Shown here in pieces: positions 53,478 to 60,669 of a DNA stretch of 64,000 nt; position 1 is the first letter of the stretch, and the number at the start of each line of letters is the position of its first letter. The stretch is taken from NCBI GenBank assembly GCA_017390475.1, contig JAFPBO010000051.1, positions 124,001-188,000 on the forward strand, in the 5' to 3' direction. Made by a program: the position numbers and the translations under genes. A model generated the notes under the pieces. The model was not told where the DNA came from, made no database searches, and worked only from the letters and a program-made list of their open reading frames with translations. Source of the stretch: Loktanella sp. Lineage in GTDB: Bacteria; Pseudomonadota; Alphaproteobacteria; Rhodobacterales; Rhodobacteraceae.

Positions 53478-53773
53478 ACTTGCTGGCCGATTATGTCTCT
53501 GCCGGGCTTCCGCCAGATTTGTTCTGGCGGATCACCCTGCGCGAATACGCCGCCCATATGGACGGGGCCGCGCGCAGACTGGAACGCGAACACAAAAGCC
53601 GCGCATGGCTGGCGCATACTACTGCCGCACTGTCTGGCGTGTCGGGAAAGAAGTTCCCCAAGCTAGAGGAATTGACAGCCGGCAAGCCGAAGGCGGAACC
53701 CGGCGCGGATCTGCTGCTGATCGCGCGGCGATGGAATGCGGCGGTGAATATGCAGGGGCCTAATCGGCGGTGA
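53423..53773 (+). CDS. Tail assembly chaperone, T part read by -1 frameshift
   Basis: This frame is open from 53423 to the stop at 53773, without a good ATG. It encodes SIRWLDLLADYVSAGLPPDL followed by FWRITLREYAAHMDGAARR, a pattern usual for the frameshift half of tail chaperones. After shifting at 53438-53444 the fusion would be about 222 residues. TTG 53480 is the only possible independent start. Confidence 0.75.
   Translation, partial: GQVGGGKAEGQQASIRWLDLLADYVSAGLPPDLFWRITLREYAAHMDGAARRLEREHKSRAWLAHTTAALSGVSGKKFPKLEELTAGKPKAEPGADLLLIARRWNAAVNMQGPNRR
53438..53444 (+). promoter_or_regulatory. Programmed -1 ribosomal frameshift site G-GGA-AAG
   Basis: GGGAAAG is in the correct phase (G GGA AAG) relative to the 53106 gene and is the same heptamer used by lambda G-T. 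Moving -1 joins the two chaperone frames without a stop. Confidence 0.75.
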
Positions 53774-54149
53774 TCGGATCGCCGTTTACGTCCCAAGGCG
53801 CATAAACGGTTACTTCGCCGTAAAGCTGATCCATAGGCATGTCATCGTAAATATCGAAATATCCCAGCGTCACATTTAGCGTTTCGCCCGGCTCTATGCC
53901 GCCAGCAACGCTTATTGTTTCTGGCCTTCTGTCGTTGCCAATGGTTGCCCACGGCACTGTTCGGCCATTCTCGAATATTTCAATGCTGTGGTTTAGCCGC
54001 GCAATTGCTGTGCTTGAAGTGTTTTTAACATCGCAGTCAATTCGGTGCGTTGAGAAGCCGCCTTCTAAAACTGTGCAGTTAGTTACCGCGGCGGCATCCG
54101 CAAAAGCGGGCGCGGCAATCAGGCTCATTAGGGCCGCAAGTCTAATCAT
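53760..54149 (-). CDS. Secreted protein, moron-type insertion
   Basis: A 129-residue protein on the strand opposite to all tail genes. It has a signal peptide (MIRLAALMSLIAAPAFADAA) and a beta-sandwich-like mature part with two cysteines (NCTVLEGG ... RIDCDVKNTSS), likely in the periplasm. GGGAA precedes the ATG, and TTGACG at 54205-54200 could be a promoter of its own. It is likely expressed by the lysogen, for example for exclusion or fitness. Function unknown. Confidence 0.7.
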   Translation of the reverse strand: MIRLAALMSLIAAPAFADAAAVTNCTVLEGGFSTHRIDCDVKNTSSTAIARLNHSIEIFENGRTVPWATIGNDRRPETISVAGGIEPGETLNVTLGYFDIYDDMPMDQLYGEVTVYAPWDVNGDPITAD

Positions 54150-54216
54150 CGTAATTCCCTTTCGCTAACATGCCTCAACTTGGGGGCCTATTGGCGTTTC
54201 GTCAAGGATTTCAGCC

Positions 54217-56706
54217 ATGTCCAGTGTAATCGGAAGTCTGAGGGTCAACCTCGGTTTAGACTCGGCAAAGTTTACACGCGGCATGTCTGAGGCGCAAAAA
54301 AGTCTGGCCCGCGCAAGCAAGCAATTTGCAGCCGTTGCTGGGGCCGCTACAGTAGCTTTTGCGAGTGTTACTGCGGCTGCACTAAAAGGTGCCAAGGCAA
54401 TCGACGAAAACGCCAAGGCGGCACGGCGTCTTGATAGCAGTGTTGCAGGTTTTCGCGCGCTTGAAATGGCGGCTGATGATGCTGGTGTAAGCCTGTCGTC
54501 GCTTGCCGACAACGTGCAGACGATGAACCGCGAGATCGCTAAGAACAGCCAAGGTGCGCAAGATGCGTTGCGAAGGATTGGGATCGCGGCGTCTGACTTG
54601 AACGGGCTGGATGCCGATCAGAAGCTAGCAATCATTGCGGATCAAGTGCAGGGCCTTGGGCTGAACAGCGCAGAAGCGTCTGCTTTGCTGCAACAGCTTG
54701 GCGTCCGTAACCGCGAAATGGCTTTGCTGGTCACGCAAGGCGGCGATGCATTACGGGCCGCGCGCGTTGATGTTGAGCAATTCGGCCTTGCGATTTCAGA
54801 TGTTGATGCCGCGCGGATTGAAGCGGCCAACGACGAATTGGCGGGCCTTGCTGATATCACGACCTACATCGGCGACCAGCTTGCGCTAAAGTTCGTCCCA
54901 GCCATGGGCGATATGGCCAAGGCTATGACTGACAGCCTGCGGGAAGGCGGCGCGCTGCGGCGTGTGCTGGATGGTCTGATCGGCAGTCTTGACCGCATCG
55001 GGGTTTACATCGGTGTCATCGTGACCGGCTTCGGGGTCCGTTATGTCGCGGCCTTGGCGGCTGCGCGCTTTGCCACGTTGTCCCTTGTCGGGGCGCTGGC
55101 GGCGCTGCGCACGGCTATCATTCGCACTGGTATCGGTGTGCTGGTTGTTGGGGCGGGCGAGTTGGTTCTGTGGTTGGGCCGCGTGATAGAACGTGTCGGT
55201 GGCGTGGGTAATGCGTTTAAGCTACTGGCGGCACAGGCACAGGCATCCGCCGCCGCCATGAAGTCTTGGTTTTTGCGAGGAATCGCCGACATTGTAAAAG
55301 GCTTCGAGGATATGACTTGGGCCTTTGCGCGGGGCTTCAACGGCTTGTTCGGCGCTAACTTGCAAGGCATGTCTGGCTCTGTTTTTACATCGGTTAATAA
55401 TTCAGCCCGCGAGGCGATGGGGGCCGCAAACGCCGCGCGTGTAGCTGTTGATGATTTGCGTGATTCCATTGCAGAAACTGGCGACACCGCCACAGACACA
55501 GGCGCTGACGTATCCGACAGCATGGACGCCATCGCAGACGCTGCCGACGATGTTGGCGGCGCAGGTCGAGGGGCTGGCCGTGCTATCCGTGACGGGTTGC
55601 AGCCTGCAATCCCAGTGATTGAGGAAGCAACCAGCGCATTTCAGGACATGGTTTCGCAAGGTGTGGATAGCCTTGCCGGTGCCTTTGGCGATTTCATCAG
55701 CAACGGCCTGCGCGACTTCCAATCCTTCGCGGGCAGCATCCTGGACACGTTCAAACGGATGATTTCGCAGATGATCGCGACATCGCTGGCGAACCCGATC
55801 AAGATTGCGCTTGGCATGGGTGGTTCTGTTGCCGGAACCGCCGCTCAGGCTGGCACTGGCTTGCTGGGCGGTGGTGGCCTGCTGGCGGGCGCTGGTGCGC
55901 TTGCGGGCGGCGTAGGGACGGGCCTGACGGGCGTTCTGGGCGGCGGTGGTATCGGTGCAGGCATCAGCGGCGGGCTTGCCGCAGGGGGCGCTGCTGGCAT
56001 CGGAGCAGCCCTTGGCGCGGCCATCCCGATCCTTGCGCCACTGGCAATCGGCGCGATGCTGTTTGGCCGCAGACGGCGCAGGCGGCAAGAACGCGAGGCG
56101 GCGGCACAAGCGGCGCAGCAGCGGGCGGCGGAGGAAGCGCAGCGGCAGGCGGTTATCGCTGATCAGTCTTTCGGGCTGGAAGTGCGCAATCTGGAACTGT
56201 CGGGCCGTGGCGCAGAAGCCCTAGCGATGGTGCGCGAACGTGAAATTGCAGCGATAGATGCATCTTTGCAACCGTTGGCGCGGCTGAATTTCCAACTTGA
56301 GGACGCCGCGCGGGTAGCCGGTGAACGGTTTGGGCTTGAAACCCGGCTGCTGCAATTGCAGGGCGACACAGCGGCACTGCGGGAGCGCGAATTACAGGGC
56401 GTTGACGCGCTGAACCGTGGTCTGCTTGAGCAGATTTTTTCGTTCGAGGATGCGGCTGACGCGATGGCCGAGGTCAATCGCCGCCTTGAAAGCTTTACGG
56501 CAAATTCCAGCAACTTCGCTACACTGGCTGATCAGACGTTTGCGGCATCGCAGGTAGGCAACCAGCGGTCAATCAACGACATGGAAATCACGCAAGCTCT
56601 GATGAAAGAACTTATCCGCGCGGTGCGTGAGGGTGACCAGAATAACGGTCGTCTGACATCGCAGCTTGTTGCGATCCAGCAGCGGGGGGCGCTTGCACCG
56701 ACATGA
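54217..56706 (+). CDS. Tail tape measure protein
   Basis: An 829-residue protein. A helical N-terminus (VIGSLRVNLGLDSAKFTRGM), two hydrophobic blocks (residues about 260-320), a Gly/Ala-rich block near 545-610 and a charged coiled coil (GRRRRRRQEREAAAQAAQQR) are typical. By the usual 1.5 angstrom per residue rule it would set a tail of about 125 nm. Confidence 0.9.
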   Translation: MSSVIGSLRVNLGLDSAKFTRGMSEAQKSLARASKQFAAVAGAATVAFASVTAAALKGAKAIDENAKAARRLDSSVAGFRALEMAADDAGVSLSSLADNVQTMNREIAKNSQGAQDALRRIGIAASDLNGLDADQKLAIIADQVQGLGLNSAEASALLQQLGVRNREMALLVTQGGDALRAARVDVEQFGLAISDVDAARIEAANDELAGLADITTYIGDQLALKFVPAMGDMAKAMTDSLREGGALRRVLDGLIGSLDRIGVYIGVIVTGFGVRYVAALAAARFATLSLVGALAALRTAIIRTGIGVLVVGAGELVLWLGRVIERVGGVGNAFKLLAAQAQASAAAMKSWFLRGIADIVKGFEDMTWAFARGFNGLFGANLQGMSGSVFTSVNNSAREAMGAANAARVAVDDLRDSIAETGDTATDTGADVSDSMDAIADAADDVGGAGRGAGRAIRDGLQPAIPVIEEATSAFQDMVSQGVDSLAGAFGDFISNGLRDFQSFAGSILDTFKRMISQMIATSLANPIKIALGMGGSVAGTAAQAGTGLLGGGGLLAGAGALAGGVGTGLTGVLGGGGIGAGISGGLAAGGAAGIGAALGAAIPILAPLAIGAMLFGRRRRRRQEREAAAQAAQQRAAEEAQRQAVIADQSFGLEVRNLELSGRGAEALAMVREREIAAIDASLQPLARLNFQLEDAARVAGERFGLETRLLQLQGDTAALRERELQGVDALNRGLLEQIFSFEDAADAMAEVNRRLESFTANSSNFATLADQTFAASQVGNQRSINDMEITQALMKELIRAVREGDQNNGRLTSQLVAIQQRGALAPT

Positions 56707-57638
56707 AAATTATCAGCCCAACCCGCGTGACAGATAGCACCCTGATATCGTCAACAATCGCAGAGGATGACTATGCAGAATGGTCGTCGGCTACCGCCTA
56801 TGCTGTGGGTGATTTTGTCATCAGCATTGCAACGCATACTATCTACCGGAGCCTGACGGCCAATACCAACAAGAACCCTGATCTTGAGCAAGTCGCTTTG
56901 GCGGACCCGCTGATTGCAGATCCCGATCCGGTCAATTGGCAGGTTATCGGGGCAACGGATCGTTGGAAGCTGTTCGACAGCAAGCCGACACAGCGGGCCA
57001 TTGCGGCGGAAAACATCAATATTGTCAACGCGCCGGGTGTGTTTATCGGCGGCGTGGCTGGGATCAACATTTCTGCCAACAACGTCACCGTGTCGATGAT
57101 GGATGGCGTCGATGAAGTTTACAGCCGCACAATCGCGATGCAAGACGAAAGCGGCGTCATTGACGCTTACACATACTTTTTCACCGAAATTGCCGAACTG
57201 TCTGAATTTGTTCTCACAGACTTGCCGCCGTATTCAAACGCGGAAGTGACGGTTTCAATCAACCGCGAGGGCGGTAATGTATCTGTCGGTCAAGTCGTCA
57301 TGGGGCCAGTATGGGAAACGGGCCTGACATTTGCTGACGGTTCAGGCTTTAGCGGTCTTGATTTTAGTTCTGTCGAAACTGACGTTTTCGGCAACCTGAC
57401 CCGCGTTGTGCGCGAGGCGACCACCATTTCCAACTTTGAAGTTTTCTTGGACGCGGGCCAATTGCTGACCTTTCGCAACCGGATGCGCCAACTTCGCGGC
57501 GGTGTGGCGGCTGTCTGGATCGGCAGCGACGATCAGCGCAAGGCGGCAATCAATTACGGCATTCTGCGCGACTATCGGGTGTCTTACCAGACGCCACTTT
57601 ACAGCGTTATCCAACTTGAAACACAGGGGCTTGTTTAA
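56703..57638 (+). CDS. Distal tail protein with carbohydrate-binding-like start
   Basis: A 311-residue protein. The N-terminal segment EWSSATAYAVGDFVISIATH followed by TIYRSL resembles the small chitin/carbohydrate-binding module found in tail tips. The C-terminal part (VFLDAGQLLTFRNRMRQLRG) is beta-rich. It is placed directly after the tape measure, so it is a tail-tip part. Confidence 0.7.
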   Translation: MKIISPTRVTDSTLISSTIAEDDYAEWSSATAYAVGDFVISIATHTIYRSLTANTNKNPDLEQVALADPLIADPDPVNWQVIGATDRWKLFDSKPTQRAIAAENINIVNAPGVFIGGVAGINISANNVTVSMMDGVDEVYSRTIAMQDESGVIDAYTYFFTEIAELSEFVLTDLPPYSNAEVTVSINREGGNVSVGQVVMGPVWETGLTFADGSGFSGLDFSSVETDVFGNLTRVVREATTISNFEVFLDAGQLLTFRNRMRQLRGGVAAVWIGSDDQRKAAINYGILRDYRVSYQTPLYSVIQLETQGLV

Positions 57639-58399
57639 TGGATCAACCAATTCGGCCAGTAGGTCCACCGCCTGCACTTCGGTCGCAACCGGAAACGTTC
57701 AGTCCGAACTTTGAGGCATTTTTGCTTTATGTCTTGAACGCACACCCGGAATTTGTGGACCTGTCAAACGATTTCCAAGTCCTGCAAAACCAACAAGCCC
57801 TTGCCGCCGCTGTAGCCGCTGCTGCTGGCAACCTGTCGCCAGCACAGCGGGCCGCGTTTGCGGGCGGTGTTGTGGGGATCGCTACCGGCGGTGACAACCC
57901 GTTGGAGCCGGTGGATATCGTGGAATACGATGTTTCGGCGTTTACGGAAAGTCTCTTGGCACTGGTCGGCAATACTGAATGGCGCAACGCCTTGGGCGGT
58001 ACAACTATTGGAAATGCGGTTTTCACGGCTGTAGACGCCGCCGCCGCGCGGATAACGTTGGGTGTTCCAATATCTGGCAATCCGAACTTTACGCTCGATA
58101 CTGGGTCTTTAGCAACGCGGGATACGGTAAGAACTTTTGTTGACTCAAGTATTTTAGCCGGGGTTATCCCAGTCATAGCAGCGCAGCGTGTCGGCCAAAC
58201 AGGGACGTCTGCCCTTTTGAAATTTGCAACACTTACCAACGCCAGCACGGGTCAGTTGGTTGCCGGATCGGATTTGCAATATTCAAACGCGGTTGGCGCG
58301 AACTTGGGCGCAGTTGGCGTTGGTGTTTGGGAATTGCGGGGGGCAACTACAAACGCAAGCGCGCCAGCCTCAACTGCTGTTTTTGAGAGGATTTCGTGA
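57638..58399 (+). CDS. Tail fibre-type structural protein
   Basis: A 253-residue Ala/Gly-rich protein with short repeats (ALAAAVAAAAGNLSPAQRAA; NALGGTTIGNAVFTAVDAAA). It starts in the stop of the previous gene. Its low complexity and place fit a tail-tip or fibre subunit; no enzymatic motif is seen. Confidence 0.6.
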   Translation: MDQPIRPVGPPPALRSQPETFSPNFEAFLLYVLNAHPEFVDLSNDFQVLQNQQALAAAVAAAAGNLSPAQRAAFAGGVVGIATGGDNPLEPVDIVEYDVSAFTESLLALVGNTEWRNALGGTTIGNAVFTAVDAAAARITLGVPISGNPNFTLDTGSLATRDTVRTFVDSSILAGVIPVIAAQRVGQTGTSALLKFATLTNASTGQLVAGSDLQYSNAVGANLGAVGVGVWELRGATTNASAPASTAVFERIS

Positions 58400-58869
58400 T
58401 GAACTTTCGCAATGCAACCTACAACCATCTGGGCACGATCAATTGCGAAATAGATCACCCTAAATTCGGCTGGATACCATTCACGGCATCGCCTGATGAT
58501 GTGGAGGCACTGGGCCGTGACATCTTTGCCACTGCGCAGGCAGATGCAGCGCCCTACGTCGCGCCTGTCATTGACCCAGCCGAAGCCATTGCCGCACAGA
58601 AAGAGGCGTACCGCGCCGCTGTGCAGGCACACGTTGACGCCACCGCCCGTGATCGGCAATACAGCGACGGGGCGTCACTGGCAGGCTATGTTGCATCGGC
58701 ACACCCGGCATGGCGGGCGGAGGCTGAGACGTTTATTGCGTGGCGAGATGCCGTCTGGATCATGGTGTTTGATCTACTAGCGGAAGTGCAGGCGGGCGAT
58801 GCAGAGCCACCGGAAAGCGGCGAGGCACTGGTTGCAATGCTGCCGGTGATCGCATGGCCGGGGGTGTGA
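58399..58869 (+). CDS. Tail-fibre-associated protein
   Basis: A 156-residue protein. MNFRNATYNHLGTINCEIDH followed by FGWIPFTASPDD resembles tail-fibre assembly proteins and the short virion proteins of many phages. The middle is helical (AIAAQKEAYRAAVQAHVDAT). ATG 58399 is chosen over GTG 58396. Confidence 0.6.
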   Translation: MNFRNATYNHLGTINCEIDHPKFGWIPFTASPDDVEALGRDIFATAQADAAPYVAPVIDPAEAIAAQKEAYRAAVQAHVDATARDRQYSDGASLAGYVASAHPAWRAEAETFIAWRDAVWIMVFDLLAEVQAGDAEPPESGEALVAMLPVIAWPGV

Positions 58870-58872
58870 CTT

Positions 58873-59220
58873 ATGACCGATGAAAAACAGCCAAGGCAGC
58901 GCGGCGTAACCCGTACGGAGTTCAACGAAGTGAAGCTGGCCCTAAAGGATTATGAAAAGTTGCTGGATGAAGCCCGCGCAGACGCCAAGCTGGCGGCAAC
59001 ATCTGCCAAGGAAACGCACGACAAGGTGTCAGACGTTCACAAGGCGCTGATGATGCCTTTCCCAGGCCAAGACAAAAGCCTGCTGGACCGCATGGCTCTG
59101 GTCACAATCAACGTCGAAAGCGGCGGGCGGGTTGCGTCCATGACTGTCAAGCTTGCGGCCATTCTTGCGGCCATTGGCGCGACTTGGGCCATCATATCTG
59201 GGCTGATCGGCCCGAAGTAA
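58873..59220 (+). CDS. Coiled-coil membrane protein, possible holin accessory
   Basis: A 115-residue protein with a charged coiled coil (about residues 15-60) and one C-terminal membrane span (MTVKLAAILAAIGATWAIIS). This is the layout of XhlA-type proteins. It lies directly before the lysin gene, so it probably acts in lysis. Confidence 0.6.
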   Translation: MTDEKQPRQRGVTRTEFNEVKLALKDYEKLLDEARADAKLAATSAKETHDKVSDVHKALMMPFPGQDKSLLDRMALVTINVESGGRVASMTVKLAAILAAIGATWAIISGLIGPK

Positions 59221-59285
59221 CCAAACCCACATTCCCACAAACCCACACCCGCCCCGGCGGTCCTAATCACATGCGAGGTCGCAAC

Positions 59286-60017
59286 ATGGACAGAGCGAAA
59301 TTCTTTGTGGCTATCCGCCCCACGTTTGGAGGGAAGATGGACCCAAAACAGGTGAATGGGGTAGAGGCAGTTCTTAAGGAGTGCATCAAGCGCGGGGCCG
59401 ATATACCGCAGACTGCTTATATCCTTGCTACAGCACATGGCGAAACAGGCGGGCGAATGCAGCCAGCCCGCGAAAACATGTCTTACACGGCAGAGCGCAT
59501 CAGGCAGGTCTGGCCATCGCGCTTCCCGTCAGTCGCCGCCGCCAAGCCATTTGAGCGCAACCCCGTCGCGCTGGCCAACAAGGTCTACAATGGGCGCATG
59601 GGGAACGTCATTGGCAGCAATGACGGCTGGCTGTTTCGCGGCAATGGTATACCGCAGCTTACCGGGCGCGAAAACCATGCGAAATGGGGCGCGCGTCTTG
59701 GCATCAATCTACTCTTGAAGCCGGAGTTGATGAACGACCTTTCGGTATCCGTCCGCGCGCTGGTGCAGCCAATGCTTGACGGTTGGGCAACAGGCCTGCG
59801 GCTGGATCGGTTCGTATCAGGGCAGAGGCGCGATTACACAGGCGCACGGGCCGTCTGGGGCGGCGTTGATGCCGCAAAGTACGCAGCACTGGCAAGAGCC
59901 TACGAGGCTGCTCTAGCGGCGTCTGGATACACAGCGCCTGTCAGCCAACCGCTTGCACCCGCCGCGCCCAACTGGCTGCAAACCATAATCTCTTTCATCA
60001 AAGGACTCCTGAAATGA
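59286..60017 (+). CDS. Endolysin, GH19 chitinase/lysozyme type
   Basis: A 243-residue protein. AYILATAHGETGGRMQPARE (catalytic Glu), YNGRMGN and WLFRGNGIPQLTGRENHAKW are the GH19 lysin pattern. It would cut the peptidoglycan sugar chain. The end (WLQTIISFIKGLLK) is amphipathic. Start 59286; its stop overlaps the next small gene. Confidence 0.88.
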   Translation: MDRAKFFVAIRPTFGGKMDPKQVNGVEAVLKECIKRGADIPQTAYILATAHGETGGRMQPARENMSYTAERIRQVWPSRFPSVAAAKPFERNPVALANKVYNGRMGNVIGSNDGWLFRGNGIPQLTGRENHAKWGARLGINLLLKPELMNDLSVSVRALVQPMLDGWATGLRLDRFVSGQRRDYTGARAVWGGVDAAKYAALARAYEAALAASGYTAPVSQPLAPAAPNWLQTIISFIKGLLK

Positions 60018-60190
60018 ACACCATTATTGCACCCATTGCCCGAAGCCTTGCCCGATACGCCGCTGGCCTGATCGCGGGCTACGGCATCGCCGTTCCAGAG
60101 GCCGAACTTGCCATCCTGATTGCTGCACTGATCGCAGCAGGCACAGAGGCCGTCTATGCGCTGGCGAAGCGCAAGGGCTGGGCAACATGA
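60014..60190 (+). CDS. 58-residue membrane protein, possible holin
   Basis: MNTIIAPIARSLARYAAGLI, then a second hydrophobic stretch (AELAILIAALIAAGTEAVYA) and a basic tail. It overlaps the lysin stop and the i-spanin start (ATGA on each side). It suits a small holin, though phage genomes of this group often have several such genes. Confidence 0.6.
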   Translation: MNTIIAPIARSLARYAAGLIAGYGIAVPEAELAILIAALIAAGTEAVYALAKRKGWAT

Positions 60191-60417
60191 TCGGACGCCT
60201 CAAACGCTGGCTGGCGTGGCTTGCGGCGGGCGCTGCGGCTGTCTGGGGCGCATGGGCCTTGGGCAAGCGTGAAGGCACCCAGAAAGCCCGCACAGACAAC
60301 CAGATACAGGAGCACAACGAATATGTTGAAACCCGCAAACGTATGGAAGCCGCTGATCCCGGCAGCGATGTTGATAAGTGGCTGCGCGACCGTGCCAAGC
60401 GCGGTGGCGATCTGTGA
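60187..60417 (+). CDS. Inner-membrane spanin (Rz-like)
   Basis: A 76-residue protein with one N-terminal membrane span (WLAWLAAGAAAVWGAWALGK) and a charged coiled coil. This is the type II membrane layout of Rz. The gene contains the start of the o-spanin in another frame. Confidence 0.65.
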   Translation: MIGRLKRWLAWLAAGAAAVWGAWALGKREGTQKARTDNQIQEHNEYVETRKRMEAADPGSDVDKWLRDRAKRGGDL

Positions 60418-60535
60418 CGGGTCCGAGAGGCTACGCACGGATCATGCGCAGGCTCTTGTCACGGATGGCGGGCCGCAATCGAAGCAAACGGGTGCGCAAT
60501 TGATCGCTGCCATTGACGCGGGTTGTGACCAATGA
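60323..60535 (+). CDS. Outer-membrane spanin (Rz1-like lipoprotein), overlapping frame
   Basis: A 70-residue protein starting MLKPANVWKPLIPAAMLISG with the lipobox LISGC, so a lipoprotein. It starts within the Rz-like gene in another frame, as Rz1 does in lambda. AGGAG lies 12 bp before ATG 60323. It extends 118 bp beyond the Rz stop. Confidence 0.65.
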   Translation: MLKPANVWKPLIPAAMLISGCATVPSAVAICDGSERLRTDHAQALVTDGGPQSKQTGAQLIAAIDAGCDQ

Positions 60536-60669
60536 CCCGCCGCGTGATCCGCCTGCTGGGCTTTCGGGCGAAGCGCGTCCTTGTGACCGACGAAAACGGC
60601 AACATCCTGACCGACGAAAACGGCACCCCATATTTTACACTTGTGAGGCTTAACTATGGCGAAACTTAA
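60532..60669 (+). CDS. 45-residue protein
   Basis: MTRRVIRLLGFRAKRVLVTD, then a duplicated TDENGNIL/TDENGTPY. It is ATGA-coupled to the o-spanin and overlaps the fibre gene by 14 nt. Similar short TDE(N)GN peptides lie at the base of fibre genes in some phages. Role unknown. Confidence 0.45.
   Translation: MTRRVIRLLGFRAKRVLVTDENGNILTDENGTPYFTLVRLNYGET

Noticed and set aside
44301-53773. A gene transfer agent cluster instead of a prophage
   Set aside because: The capsid and tail order resembles that of gene transfer agents, but the element also has integrase, repressor, replication, recombination and lysis genes in one stretch next to an attachment junction.
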